A stretch of DNA of 64,000 nucleotides, taken from the NCBI RefSeq assembly GCF_007830155.1, contig NZ_VLKY01000013.1:1-64000 (forward strand), written 5' to 3'. The position numbers and the translations under genes were made by a program. This document shows, piece by piece, positions 18,784 through 29,700 of this stretch. Within the stretch, counting starts at the first letter, position 1; every line of letters starts with the position of its first letter. This DNA comes from Pseudomonas duriflava (lineage in GTDB: Bacteria; Pseudomonadota; Gammaproteobacteria; Pseudomonadales; Pseudomonadaceae). The notes beneath the pieces were generated by a model, which made no database searches, had not been told where the DNA came from, and worked only from the letters and a program-made list of their open reading frames with translations.

Positions 18784-19175
18784 TGCACTTACGAGAAAAT
18801 CAGTCGTTCCAATACAGCTGCGCTAGTGGCCAACCTTATGTTTAACAGCCACGCGCACGCTATGGCGTGCAACTACATTGCCCTTCCAGACGGTACATAG
18901 CGTCTGGTATCAGCAATAGGGTTGGTCTGATTAGTACAACCCTGAGGGCGAACCTGTAAGTTGCCCTGGTACGGAGCTCAAACCCAGAACTGAGCGCTAC
19001 CTCAGACATGGCATTTAAGGCAAAGGCGGTTTTTGGAAAGACATTATGGCCAACTTGCGCACCTTGCCGTCTTTTCACTCATGAGCCTTGACTCGACCCG
19101 GCCTAAACGGTACTGATTGGGGAATACAGCCAAGCCTGTTTCGGCCCTATTCCTCTTTAATAATAAGGGTGTCAC
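18784..19175. other. non-coding leader region of the sigma-54 activator gene
   Basis: About 390 bases without a supported gene. The AAGGGTG ribosome binding site of the next gene is at its end. No further sigma-54 site was seen. Confidence 0.5.
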
Positions 19176-21031
19176 ATGGATACCTATGCCGTGCCTGACC
19201 AACAGCGCCTGTACCGGGCCCGCCAACAGTTTCTGGATGGCAAGCCACTTCCTGAAGATCTACTACCCGCCTCCATTGCCCGTTCCTGGGCCCGATCCCG
19301 TGATGCGGGCCTGCTGCCTTGGCAACCGCGCCTGTCTCAGCTAGATGACCAGCTTCATATGCTCATGCCTGAAGATCATCTTTTGGCCCGGCACGCTTCT
19401 CCTGAAATTGAGCGACTCTGGCAGGTACTGGGCGGTAAGGCCTGGACAATTTTTTGTGTGAATACAGAGGGCGTTATCGTTCGCATAGCCAAGGACCAAA
19501 ACAACCTGCCCCCTTTGCAGTACCTACAGGTAGGCCGGCGTGTCCATGAGCCTGAAATAGGAACAACTGCCCCCAGCTGTACGCTCATGGAAGGAAAACC
19601 TATTGTTCTATTGGGTAATCAGCATTACCTGAACGAGTTCGAACGGTTTTTTTGTGTATCCGTCCCGTTATGGGGAACACAGGGAGAGCTGATTGGTGCC
19701 CTGGACATCACTGGCATCGGAAATCGCCCAGTACACTCCGTCCTGGATCAGCTTAATTACGCGGCAATGGCAGTAGAAAATAGGCTTTATGATGACCTGC
19801 CCAAAACAAACATTTTACATTTACAGCACGATCCGCGCTTATTCGACACACCGTTCGAAGGGCTGATCGCTCTCGACTCGCAGGGGTGTATTCAGGCAGC
19901 CAACCGTACAGCAAGACGCCTGCTCGGGCTGGATAACCAGCCTTTAAAGGGGCTCAGGCTGGATGAGCGCTTTGACACTAATCTGAAGACTATTATTGAT
20001 AACCCGACGCCCGAACTTATCAGGCTGGCAGACGGCTCACAGCTCTATATCAGAAATCAGAGTCAGCGCTCCGCTGCAAGCCTGAAGCTGTCTACTGCAA
20101 GCGCTTCAAGCGGTGCTGTTAAAACCCCTGACAGGCTTGCCCCCCCCTCGGGGCCGACCCAGGCATCATTCGTCAGTTTGAATCGGCCTGCAAGGCTTTC
20201 AAAGCCAACGTTCCTGTTTTGCTCCAGGGTGAAACGGGGACTGGAAAGGAGATCTTTGCCCGCAGCCTTCATGACACCTGCTGCCCTAATGCCCCTTTTG
20301 TAGCGATCAACTGCTCTGCCATTCCAGAAAGCCTGATCGAAGCAGAGCTGTTTGGCTATATGGACGGAGCCTTTACGGGCGGACGCAGGGGCGGCTCCAT
20401 GGGGCAGATAGAGGCGGCTAACGGCGGTACACTTCTTTTGGATGAGATAGGTGATATGCCGCTTCTTTTACAGACGCGCCTGTTACGTGTGTTGCAGGAG
20501 CGCTCGGTGACGCGTTTGGGTAGCCGAACCCCGATTGCCCTGAACATACGAATCATCAGCGCTACCCACTGCAACCTGAAGCAGCGCAGCCTTGAAAAGG
20601 TGTTCAGAGAAGATTTGTATTACCGACTCAGTGGATTTCAAATCACCCTGCCGCGTCTAAACCAACGGCAGGATCTAGAAACCCTGATTCAACGTCTTTT
20701 ACAGCCACACGGCACTTATAACCTGAGCCCTGAAGCCCGCCGTCTCCTACTGGACTACGCCTGGCCAGGCAATATCAGGCAATTGGAACAGGTGCTGCGT
20801 CTTGCTGCGGCGCTTGCTGGCGACGAGCCGACGCTTGCCCCAGACCATCTTCCCGAACTGCATAAACGCAACCCCTCTGATGGCCCATTGCAGACCGTCC
20901 TCATGGAAGCTATCTCCACCACCTTGCATGCCAAGGGAGGAAACATATCCGCCACCGCACAAGCGCTCGGCATTTCTCGTACAACGCTTTATAAAAAACT
21001 GAAACAACAAGGTAAAAGCTGGGCCACCTGA
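19176..21031 (+). pseudogene. AcoR/XylR-type sigma-54 enhancer-binding activator, frameshifted at a C tract
   Basis: Activator with an N-terminal SIARSWARSRDAGL motif (residues 33-46), a GAF sensor region (about 70-210), a PAS-like segment (about 225-290), an AAA+ domain and a C-terminal Fis helix-turn-helix (ISATAQALGISRTTLYKK). The Walker A is GETGTGKE, and the sigma-54 contact loop is GAFTGG rather than the common GAFTGA. Residues up to about 322 are in one frame and the AAA+ part is in another. The change falls in a run of eight C (20140-20147); a ninth C would restore a 618-residue protein. It may be a real lesion, slippage-based switching, or a sequencing error. It probably controls the preceding operon. 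Confidence 0.85.
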
Positions 21032-21086
21032 GTGCTGGTCACTCGTTAGAACAAGGCAACATAGCGCTCGGGTGGCAATCTTTATT

Positions 21087-22016
21087 TCAGGCAGCAGTTT
21101 CAGGATATCGATGCATCAGCTCGAAGATAATTTCTCGGAGCCAACGATGGCCTGGATCCTTATGCCAGCGCGGATGCCAAATCGACTGCAGTGCGTAAGG
21201 GACAACAGGCTCTGGAAGCGAGAACTGGTTTAGATGGGCAGAGCTTGCAACTCCATCAGCCAGCCGGGAGGGCAACGTCGCAATCATATCCGTCCCTTCG
21301 ATTAGCCAAGGGACTGACAGGTATCCCCCTACAGTCAGCTGAATGTTTCGCTTAATGCCTCTAGGCGTCAGAGTGTGGTCCTGCAAATTTTTGTCAGTTC
21401 CTGATGAAACAACTATATGCAATTCATTACTGTATTGCTCCCACGTAAGAGTACCTTTGCAAAGACGGGGATGCTGCTCTGACGCCAGGACAACATAGTC
21501 ATGGTGGAAGATCGTCTGTTGGTAAAGATGCCCCGGCAGATTGGGTACGCTTCCAATGGCCATTTCAACACGCCCTGACTCTAGCGCATCGGTCAGTGCT
21601 TCGTTGGATACCCGTACCGTTTTTAATCGACACCAGGGCGCCTGCTGGCGCATAAAGCGCAACAGTGGAGGCAGAAAAACAATCTCGGCCAAATCCACCA
21701 TGCCAAGCACAAATTCCCGCCGTGCCGTCATAGCCTCGAAAGTCATGGAAGGCAGGATTTGCCTTTCAATAGTCTCGACAACGTCTCGAATAGGTTCAGC
21801 CAGTAGCTGCGCCCTCGCCGTTGGCTTCATGCTCGCACCAGTACGTACAAACAACTCATCCTGAAGCAGGGTACGGAGTCGCTTCAAGGCATGACTGACC
21901 GCCGATTGCGAAAGCCCTAACTGCCATGCGGCCTCGCTCACGCTGCGCTCTACATAAATGGCATGGAAGATCTTAAGCAGATTCATATCAATCTGCGGAC
22001 TATGAATACCGTGCAT
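21087..22016 (-). CDS. LysR-family transcriptional regulator
   Basis: 309-residue LysR protein with an N-terminal winged helix-turn-helix (VSEAAWQLGLSQSAVSHALK, residues 24-43) and a type 2 periplasmic-binding effector domain. It resembles the NodD/NahR/LinR group in the region LLKIFHAIYVERSVS. It is divergent from the Rieske oxygenase gene with an 87-base gap, so it most likely regulates that gene and the carrier behind it, with an aromatic compound as inducer. Confidence 0.9.
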   Translation of the reverse strand: MHGIHSPQIDMNLLKIFHAIYVERSVSEAAWQLGLSQSAVSHALKRLRTLLQDELFVRTGASMKPTARAQLLAEPIRDVVETIERQILPSMTFEAMTARREFVLGMVDLAEIVFLPPLLRFMRQQAPWCRLKTVRVSNEALTDALESGRVEMAIGSVPNLPGHLYQQTIFHHDYVVLASEQHPRLCKGTLTWEQYSNELHIVVSSGTDKNLQDHTLTPRGIKRNIQLTVGGYLSVPWLIEGTDMIATLPSRLADGVASSAHLNQFSLPEPVVPYALQSIWHPRWHKDPGHRWLREIIFELMHRYPETAA

Positions 22017-22103
22017 TTGAAAGATCTACCGCATGAGTTGGCTGCATAAAATAGTGCCTTCTAGACTGACCTCACACAACAAAAACAAGATGAGGCATAC
22101 ACG

Positions 22104-23186
22104 ATGTTCGTAAAAAATTGTTGGTATGTAGCTGGCTGGAGTCATGAAATACCAAAAGACGGATTTCTTGCCCGTACTATCGTAAACGTGCCCTTATTAT
22201 TTTGGCGTGATAATGACGATAACGTTGTTGTCCTTGAGGACCGCTGCTGCCATCGCGGAGCACCGTTATCAATGGGGCGAAAAGAAGGCGAATGTATTCG
22301 ATGTATGTACCATGGGCTTCTTTTCGACAAGAACGGGCAATGTGTAGGTGCGCCCGCACAGGAGCGCATTCCGCCACAAGCAAAGGTTCGAACATACCCA
22401 ATCGTTGAAAGACATCGCTGGCTCTGGGTCTGGATGGGTGATCCTACCCTCGCTGACGAATCCCTTATTTGGGATACACAATGGCTGGACCATCCGGAAT
22501 GGCGTTGCGAACCTGGTTATCTTCATTACGACTGTAATTACCTGCTCATTGCAGATAATTTACTAGATTTTTCCCACCTGCCCTTTGTGCATCCAACCAC
22601 GCTGGGGGGATCACCTGACTACGCTGAAGTCAAACCAAAGGTAGAGCGTTTAGAGCATGGCGTCCGCATGACCAAGTGGGTCTATAACACCGAGGCGCCA
22701 GCCTACTCCCGGAAATTTGGGAATTATCCACCAGACGCCAAAGTTGATCGGTGGATGTATTATGACTTCATGATCCCGGGCGTCTTGCTTATGGATACCG
22801 GTATGACGCCAGCCGGACAAGGCGCAGCAAATAATATGGAAAACTCCATTAAGTTTAGAGCCTGCCAAGCGATCACACCGGAAACAGAGAACTCCACTCA
22901 CTACTTCTTCGCCCAAGCCCATGACTTCCTTATCGATCAACCGGAGGTTACCCACTCTATTTACCAGAGTGTGATCACAGCATTCGAAGAAGATAAGAAC
23001 ATGATCATGGCCCAGCAAAAAAACCTCGCACGTGACTCTGAATTCAAGATGGTTCCGTTCTCAATCGATGCCGCTTTAGGGCAGTTCCGCTGGTTGATTA
23101 ACCGGATGATCCAGAAAGAACAGTCTGCCGATGATCAACAACCAGCAGCTGAAGCAGCCCGGAAATTAGTCAGTGGCCTCCGCTGA
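22104..23186 (+). CDS. Rieske aromatic O-demethylase oxygenase subunit, VanA-like
   Basis: 360-residue oxygenase of the vanillate/dicamba demethylase group, which removes methyl groups from methoxylated aromatics using electrons from a separate reductase. The Rieske cluster ligands are C48, H50, C67 and H70. The mononuclear iron site DxxHxxxxH is D155, H158, H163. The start MFVKNCWYVAGW is typical of the family. It lies behind a divergent LysR gene and before an aromatic-acid carrier. No VanB-type ferredoxin reductase gene is next to it, so the electron donor must be encoded elsewhere. The substrate is not certain. Confidence 0.88.
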   Translation: MFVKNCWYVAGWSHEIPKDGFLARTIVNVPLLFWRDNDDNVVVLEDRCCHRGAPLSMGRKEGECIRCMYHGLLFDKNGQCVGAPAQERIPPQAKVRTYPIVERHRWLWVWMGDPTLADESLIWDTQWLDHPEWRCEPGYLHYDCNYLLIADNLLDFSHLPFVHPTTLGGSPDYAEVKPKVERLEHGVRMTKWVYNTEAPAYSRKFGNYPPDAKVDRWMYYDFMIPGVLLMDTGMTPAGQGAANNMENSIKFRACQAITPETENSTHYFFAQAHDFLIDQPEVTHSIYQSVITAFEEDKNMIMAQQKNLARDSEFKMVPFSIDAALGQFRWLINRMIQKEQSADDQQPAAEAARKLVSGLR

Positions 23187-23245
23187 TAGGTTCTAAGTCT
23201 TTCAGAACCTAATTAAAGCCTCACAACAATAATTAAGAGGTTCAT

Positions 23246-24514
23246 ATGATTCTTCCTGAATTGCGCGCCTATAACATGCGAGTCACTATCACTCTCTGTT
23301 TTGTCGTTGCTTTGATCGAAGGTTTGGACTTGCAGTCTGCTGGTATCGCGGCAGCCGGAATCCGCGAAGCATTTAGTCTGAGCCCATCTATGATGGGGTG
23401 GATGTTTAGCTCTAGCATTATAGGATTGCTACCAGGCGCTTTTATTGGCGGGTGGTTAGCCGATCGTATTGGCCGCAAACGCGTCTTGGCCGGTTCGGTG
23501 ATCCTATTTGGAATTTTCTCGCTTGCAACAGCCTACTGTGCTGATGTTTACCTCCTGTTGATCGTCCGTTTTTTAACAGGGCTCGGACTTGGTGCGGCAC
23601 TGCCCAACCTTATCGCTCTCTCCTCGGAGGCGGTTGAAGAGCGCTACCGAAGCACAGCAATCAGTGTGATGTACTGTGGGGTTCCCCTTGGAGGGGCAAC
23701 GGCATCATTGATAAGCATGCTGTTTCCAAGCAATTGGCAGACGATTTTCATTGTTGGCGGTATCGCCCCTTTACTTGTAGCCCCACTGATAATGTTTGTA
23801 ATGCCGGAATCAGAAGCTTTCCATAACCGGGCCAGCGCTAAAAAAGCCCATGCTGCAGAGCAAACCGACACGCGTATTGGCTTGCTCACAGAAGGCCGCG
23901 CAGTGTCGACTCTAACGTTGTGGATGAGCTATTTCTTCACCCTGACGGTCATGTACATGATGCTCAATTGGCTACCAACTCTGCTGATTGATCAGGGTTT
24001 TAGTCGTCCACAAGCCAGTGGCATCCAGATGATGTTTGGTGTCGGCGGTGCAGTAGGCTCACTAGCGGCTGGTCTGTTGCTGGATCGAATCAACCAACAA
24101 AAAGTAACGCTCGGCATGTATGCACTTGTGCTTGCATCATTGACAGGCTTGGCTTTCTCAACCGGCTTCCCGGCCATGATGCTGTCAGGATTTGTCTTTG
24201 GGTTTGCCATTTTAGGCTCACAACTGGTGCTCTATTCACTGGCACCACGCCTGTATCCCACTCGGATACGAGCAACAGGAGTGGGCTCAGCTGTGGCTGT
24301 AGGCCGGCTGGGGTCGGTTGCCGGTCCATTAGTAGCAGGACAGCTTCTTGCTCTCGGCGTGGGTAGCGCGGGTGTGCTGGGTGCATGCATGCCTGGGCTT
24401 GTTATTGCCTCTCTTGCGGCAGTAAGACTCCTGGGCGGCCTCAAAGTAGCGAAAAATGACGTTGGTGGAAGTATTCATCACTCGCCCGCTTCAACGGCGA
24501 AAGCCTTACAATAG
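23246..24514 (+). CDS. MFS transporter, aromatic acid:H+ symporter family
   Basis: 422-residue major facilitator with about twelve membrane segments. The AAHS-type signature is visible: an acidic residue and glycines early in helix 1 (ALIEGLDLQSAGIA), and the loop 2-3 motif GGWLADRIGRKRV near residue 72. It follows the VanA-like gene by 59 bases with an AAGAGG site before ATG and likely imports its substrate. This is standard context for vanillate-type uptake. Confidence 0.88.
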   Translation: MILPELRAYNMRVTITLCFVVALIEGLDLQSAGIAAAGIREAFSLSPSMMGWMFSSSIIGLLPGAFIGGWLADRIGRKRVLAGSVILFGIFSLATAYCADVYLLLIVRFLTGLGLGAALPNLIALSSEAVEERYRSTAISVMYCGVPLGGATASLISMLFPSNWQTIFIVGGIAPLLVAPLIMFVMPESEAFHNRASAKKAHAAEQTDTRIGLLTEGRAVSTLTLWMSYFFTLTVMYMMLNWLPTLLIDQGFSRPQASGIQMMFGVGGAVGSLAAGLLLDRINQQKVTLGMYALVLASLTGLAFSTGFPAMMLSGFVFGFAILGSQLVLYSLAPRLYPTRIRATGVGSAVAVGRLGSVAGPLVAGQLLALGVGSAGVLGACMPGLVIASLAAVRLLGGLKVAKNDVGGSIHHSPASTAKALQ

Positions 24515-24571
24515 CTATTGCCAGATATTTGCTCGATTAAAGAAATCAAGCTGAGTCCTGATCCAGGAAAA

Positions 24572-24595
24572 TGAAGACTCAAGGATGAGTCTTCA
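24572..24595 (+). terminator. hairpin after the aromatic carrier gene
   Basis: A perfect 10-bp stem (24572-24581 with 24586-24595) with loop AGGA, 57 bases past the stop and without a T run. Probably a weak terminator. Confidence 0.45.
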
Positions 24596-25042
24596 CACGA
24601 GGAAGGCTCGTGGTTCGCGCCCTCCTTACGCACCTGCCCCATAGGCAACCGAGCAGAACTAAAGCTATCGCAGGAACTGATCGCGACGTTGAGCACGCGC
24701 TGTAACTTACCTCCTAAGCAGCCCCGAAACCGTAAGCAAGCGGTCTAGGCGCAGTTTAATCGAGGACCAGCCCCTTAGGGTCTTGTAAGCAGCATTCGAC
24801 GCTATGATGTGAATAACCATGGCGATCGATAGAGCATTATCGAACCGACTCCTTGCAGGGTTTGCCATCGCTACAGCAGTGAGCGCCACCTCACCAAGCC
24901 GGTCTACCCCATGACCGGTAGCCCAAAAAAGCAACACCATCAGGCAGAGGCCCCCATATCAATAAATACGGGCCGACGTTAACGACTGAACACCTCCTGT
25001 TTGGCAAGGTCGATTTCTATGACCTCCTACTAGCGAGATGCC
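24596..25042. other. intergenic region, no gene supported
   Basis: About 450 bases. A minus-strand frame of 77 codons (24707-24940) exists, but it has no recognisable family, poor start context and no periodic codon bias. It may be remnant DNA. Confidence 0.5.
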
Positions 25043-25762
25043 ATGCTTCCCACACTCATTGCTGCCTTGCTTCTGATCATGGTTCATCTGCTTTCGAACC
25101 ATTTACGATTTCTCAACCGCCTGCCTAGAAGCCGTTGGCTTTCAATGGCCGGCGGTGTGTCGGTTGCTTACGTCTTCATCCACCTGCTTCCTGAGCTGGC
25201 ACGCGGGCAGGTACTGATGGAGGGCGCGGAAATCGAGCCCATAAGCTTTCTTGAACATCATGCCTACCTGTTGGCCCTAAGTGGCCTGGTTGTTTTTTAT
25301 GGTATAGAGCGGATAATCAAGGCTCACCGACAACGGTTTCCTGAAAACACCGAACCGCATCAAGGCGTGTTCTGGCTGCATATTGCGACGTTTGCCTGCT
25401 ATAACGCCCTGATCGGCTATCTACTCGTCCATCGTGAAACGCCAGAGCTAGGCAGTCTCCTATGGTTTACGATCGCCATGGCCCTGCACTTTCTGGTCAA
25501 TGATTTCGGGCTTCAAAACGATCACAGAGCGCTCTATCGGCACAAGGGCCGTTGGGTGCTGGCCGCGGCGGTGGCGGCTGGATGGATACTTGGCATACTC
25601 ACTGAAATATCAGAGTTGGCCGTGTCGGCGCTGACCGCACTTCTGGCAGGCAGTGTGATACTCAATGTGCTCAAGGAAGAATTGCCCGAGGAGCGCCAAA
25701 GTCGCTTTGGTGCCTTTCTAGTCGGGGCAATGGGATACGCCGCGCTACTGTTAATACTGTAA
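25043..25762 (+). CDS. multi-pass membrane protein, ZIP-transporter-like
   Basis: 239 residues with seven or so hydrophobic segments. Histidine-rich positions inside helices (VFIHLLPEL near residue 44, LEHHAYLL near 72, MALHFLVND near 148) resemble the metal-binding helices of ZIP metal transporters, but the standard HSxxEG-type motif is not clear. Function unproven: metal transport or a stress-related membrane role. It stands alone and is followed by a hairpin. Confidence 0.65.
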   Translation: MLPTLIAALLLIMVHLLSNHLRFLNRLPRSRWLSMAGGVSVAYVFIHLLPELARGQVLMEGAEIEPISFLEHHAYLLALSGLVVFYGIERIIKAHRQRFPENTEPHQGVFWLHIATFACYNALIGYLLVHRETPELGSLLWFTIAMALHFLVNDFGLQNDHRALYRHKGRWVLAAAVAAGWILGILTEISELAVSALTALLAGSVILNVLKEELPEERQSRFGAFLVGAMGYAALLLIL

Positions 25763-25794
25763 TCGTGACATTGTCCAGAGAATTCAACGAAAGA

Positions 25795-25829
25795 GACGTA
25801 GCGTCAGAACGGCTTCATGACGCTACGTC
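25795..25829. terminator. hairpin after the ZIP-like gene
   Basis: A perfect 12-bp stem (25795-25806 with 25818-25829) and 11-base loop, 33 bases past the stop and without a T run. The 265 bases that follow hold no recognisable gene. Confidence 0.5.
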
Positions 25830-26094
25830 CAGGCTATCACTCACTTGTTCGCCGCTTTCGCTCAACTGACCGAAACGCTGAAGCTTTTATAGCCTGCCGA
25901 CTAGCTCTTGCGGCCGCGAGCAGAAACAGTGCGATGCATCCAGATACGATGCCCTTTCGTACAAATCCTCTTCAACGTTATGTCCCGCATGGCAGCCCGT
26001 TCGGTCGAGCTACCTATGGGGAGAGAAGTCTGGTTTTATTAATCCTGTACTCAGCTATACGCCTTTTCTCCATGCAGGCCAAAGGCGTCCAGGG

Positions 26095-26660
26095 TATCGT
26101 CATATGGGTCTGGCTATTGCAAAAAAGCAGACGACACTGGTGATGAATCCCATAAGCAATGCTCCGGCCGGCCCGACAAAGCCACACGCCGGTGTAATGG
26201 CAATCAGACCTGCCAAGGCGCCAGAAGCTACGCCCAGCGCGCTGGGGCGACCGTTTTTCAGCCATTCGATGACCAGCCAGCCAACCACGCCGGAGCAGGC
26301 GGCAATCTGCGTGGTGAGCATGGCCATGCCGGCATTGGTATTGGCCGCAACGGCCGAACCCACATTGAAGCCAAACCAGCCGACCTACAGCAGTGCGGCG
26401 CCCAGCAGGGCAAAACCCATGTTATGGGGGGCATGGCTACGTTGGGGTAACCCCGGCGGCGACCGAGTACCAGACAGGCCACCAAACCCGCCACGCCTGA
26501 ATTGATATGGACTACCGTGCCGCCAGCGAATTCGAGAATCCCCCAATCCCAGAGAAGGCCTCCCGGCCCGCTCCAGGCCATGTGCGCCAGTGGCGCATAG
26601 CACTATTGGCAATAGAATCCAGTCACTTTCCAGCCGTCTCAAGAACCAGACCGGCAACCG
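26095..26660 (-). pseudogene. amtB: ammonium transporter (amtB) remnant
   Basis: Minus-strand fragments of an Amt protein in three frames. YAPLAHMAWSGPGGLLWDWG, then GTVVHINSGVAGLVACLVLG and RRRGYPNVAMPP, read down to about 26435. A frame change leads to HNMGFALLGAALL, interrupted by a TAG at 26385-26383 where AmtB has tryptophan. It continues with VGSAVAANTNAGMAMLTTQI and GFVGPAGALLMGF to 26100. The N-terminal third and the last helices are missing. It carries at least two frame changes, one nonsense codon and both ends lost, so it is dead. No glnK gene lies beside it. Confidence 0.88.
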
Positions 26661-26702
26661 CCGGGCTTTTTATCGCCGTTGACAAGAGCGGCTAGTAACA
26701 CC

Positions 26703-29700
26703 TCATCCATTAAGCTGTTGCAGTACCACTTCCAGGGGATGCCGCAACTTACGGTCAGCCAGACGCTTGACCTGGCTACGGCAGGAATAACCAGTGGCCA
26801 GCGGCTCGCCTTCCTTATCGAGCTTACCCGCCCAGGACTGCTCAAAGATGGTTCGTGAAGTAGCCTGATTACGGGCTTCATGACCGTAAGTACCGGACAT
26901 GCCGCAACAGCCAGTAGATTCAGTTGTCAGTTTCAACCCTAGACGACTAAAGACCTGTTCCCATTGCCGGACACTGACCGGAGCGTTGGTCTTCTCTGTG
27001 CAATGGGCCATCAGCCGGAAGGTGCCACTGGCCGCTGGGGCCTGCTCCGGCAACACGCCCATGAGCCACTCCTGAACCAGAGCGACCTTTGGACAGTCAT
27101 CCAGACCAGCCACTTTTTGGTACTCCTGCCGGTAAACCAGCGTCATGGCCGGGTCGAGACCCACCAGCGGCACACCACATTCGGCCAAGGCCTTGAGCTG
27201 GGTAGCATTGCGGATCGCCGCCTTGGCGAACGCCCCTAAAAACCCTTGTACATGCAAAGGCTTGCCATTGGCACTATAGGGAGCCAGAAATATCTGATAA
27301 CCCAAGCGATGAGCCAGCTCGATAAAAGAACCCAACAATGGCGTCTCGAAATAGCGGGTGAAAGCATCTTGTACCAGTACCACGCTGCGCTCGCGCTCCG
27401 CAGGGGTCAGCTTGCGGAGTATTTCCGGCTTGGCCATACGCACCTGATACCGATTCAACGTAGCCTGCAGGTTGTAACCACTGATCAAGGGACTATCGAC
27501 CATGCCAACCCGGCGCTCAAGAATGCGCTTGGTCCAGCCGGCACCCATTATTGAGTTGTACAGTCCCGGCATGACGGCCAGATACGGCAGGGTAAATTCC
27601 AATGAGCCGATCAAGTAATCGCGCAACGGACGCTGATAGCGGCCGTGATACAGCTCTAGGAAGCGAGAACGGAAATCAGGCACATTGACCTTGATTGGAC
27701 ATTGGCCTGCACACGATTTACACGCCAGGCAACCGGCCATGGCGTCATACACATCATGGGAGAAGTCCGCCTCCCCCTGCTTGCGTGCCCGGCTGTTACG
27801 CAGCCGCGTTGGCAACCCTTTTAGCCACGAGGCTGGCCCCCGTGCAGTACTCAGCACATCGATGTTCGCCGCGCCTTGCAGCCGCAGCCATTCACGAATT
27901 AGCGAGGCACGGCCTTTGGGTGAGTGCTGACGCTCACGGGTGGCCTTCCACGACGGGCACATAGCATCATCGGGATCAAAGTTATAGCAGGCACCGTTGC
28001 CGTTACAATGTACTGCGCTTCCATAGCTCTGCCACACGCGCTCGTCTATCTGGCGATCATACTCTCCACGCAGTGGTGCTTCGTTAACCTTGATCAACCC
28101 TTCAGAACTGTCTGGCGGAGTACAGATTTTGCCTGGATTGAGCTGATTGTACGGGTCGAAAGCCCCCTTGATAGCTTGTAACGCGGGGTAAAGCTCACCG
28201 AAATACGCAGGCACATACTCCGAGCGCAACCCCTTGCCATGCTCGCCCCACAACAAGCCGCCATAGCGCTGAGTCAGGTCAGCCACCGCGTCGGAAATCG
28301 GCTTGACCAACGCAGCCTGGGCCGGATCCTTCATGTCCAGTGCTGGACGCACATGGAGAACCCCGGCATCAACATGGCCAAACATGCCATAAGCCAGCCC
28401 ATAGCTGTCTAGCAAGGCGCGAAAGTCGGCAATATAGTCAGCCAGTTGTTCCGGTGGTACTGCGGTGTCCTCCACAAACGGCTGGGGTCGCACCTCACCT
28501 TCCACATTGCCCAGCAGCCCTACCGAGCGCTTGCGCATGGTATAGACACGTGTCACTGCCTCGCGACCCTCGGCCAGAGTATGGCCCAGGCGTTCGACAC
28601 TACGGTCTGCCTGTAGATGTTGAACAAAAGCGCTGACCCGTGCGTTTACTTCGGCAGGATCGTCACCGCTAAACTCCACCAGATTGATGCCTAGCGTTGG
28701 CCGCTCGGCATTTGCAGGAAAGTACTCGGCTACGCTGTGCCAGACCATATCCTTCATGGCCAGCAATAGTACCTTGGAGTCTACCGTCTCGATGGACAAG
28801 GGTTTGTGCTTCATCAAGGCGTTGGCGTCACGCAGCGCATCCATAAAGCTGCTGTAACGCACATTGACCAGAACCGAATAGCTAGGGATCGGCAGCACAT
28901 TTAGCTTGGCTTCGACGACGTAACCCAGCGACCCTTCAGCGCCACAGAGCACACTGTTCAAATTGAAGCGGCCATGCTCATCGCGCAGGTGCGCCAGGTC
29001 ATAGCCGGTCAGGCAACGGTTGAGCTCGGGAAAGGTCGACTGGATCAGTTCCCCCTGGGTTTCCTCAATCTGCCGGGCAGTCTGGTACACCGCGCCAGCA
29101 CGGTCCGGCTCAGCACAGGCCTGCTCCAGCTCGGCCTCGCTCAGCGGCCGTGTATGCAGATGCTGACCACCCAGCAAGACAGTGTGCAATTCAAGTACGT
29201 GATCGCGCGTCTTGCCGTAGGTGCAGCTGCCTTGACCACTGGCGTCAGTATTGATCATGCCGCCAATGGTGGCGCGGTTGGAAGTCGATAGCTCTGGAGC
29301 AAAGAATAGACCGTGGGGCTTGAGCGCTGCGTTGAGTTGGTCCTTGACCACGCCGGCCTGTACCCTTACCCATCGCTCCTGGACATTGATTTCCAGGATA
29401 TGGTTCATATGCCGTGAGAGATCGACCACAATGCCATCGGTCAACGACTGGCCATTGGTACCGGTGCCACCACCGCGCGGGGTCAACTTAACCTTTCTGA
29501 AGCGCGGCTCAGCCATCAGCGCGGCAATACGCGCTACATCATCAGCGTCTACTGGAAACACCACAGCCTGAGGCAGGCGCTGATAGATAGAATTGTCTGT
29601 AGCCAGCACTGTACGGATGCCATGGTCCATACTGCGTTGGCCACGAAAACCGGCATCTACCAGGGAATTAAGAAAATCAGAATACAAATTGGCAGGTGCG

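Noticed and set aside
24707-24940. 77-codon minus-strand frame in the gap after the aromatic carrier
   Set aside because: No ribosome site, no family resemblance, and surrounded by non-coding DNA.
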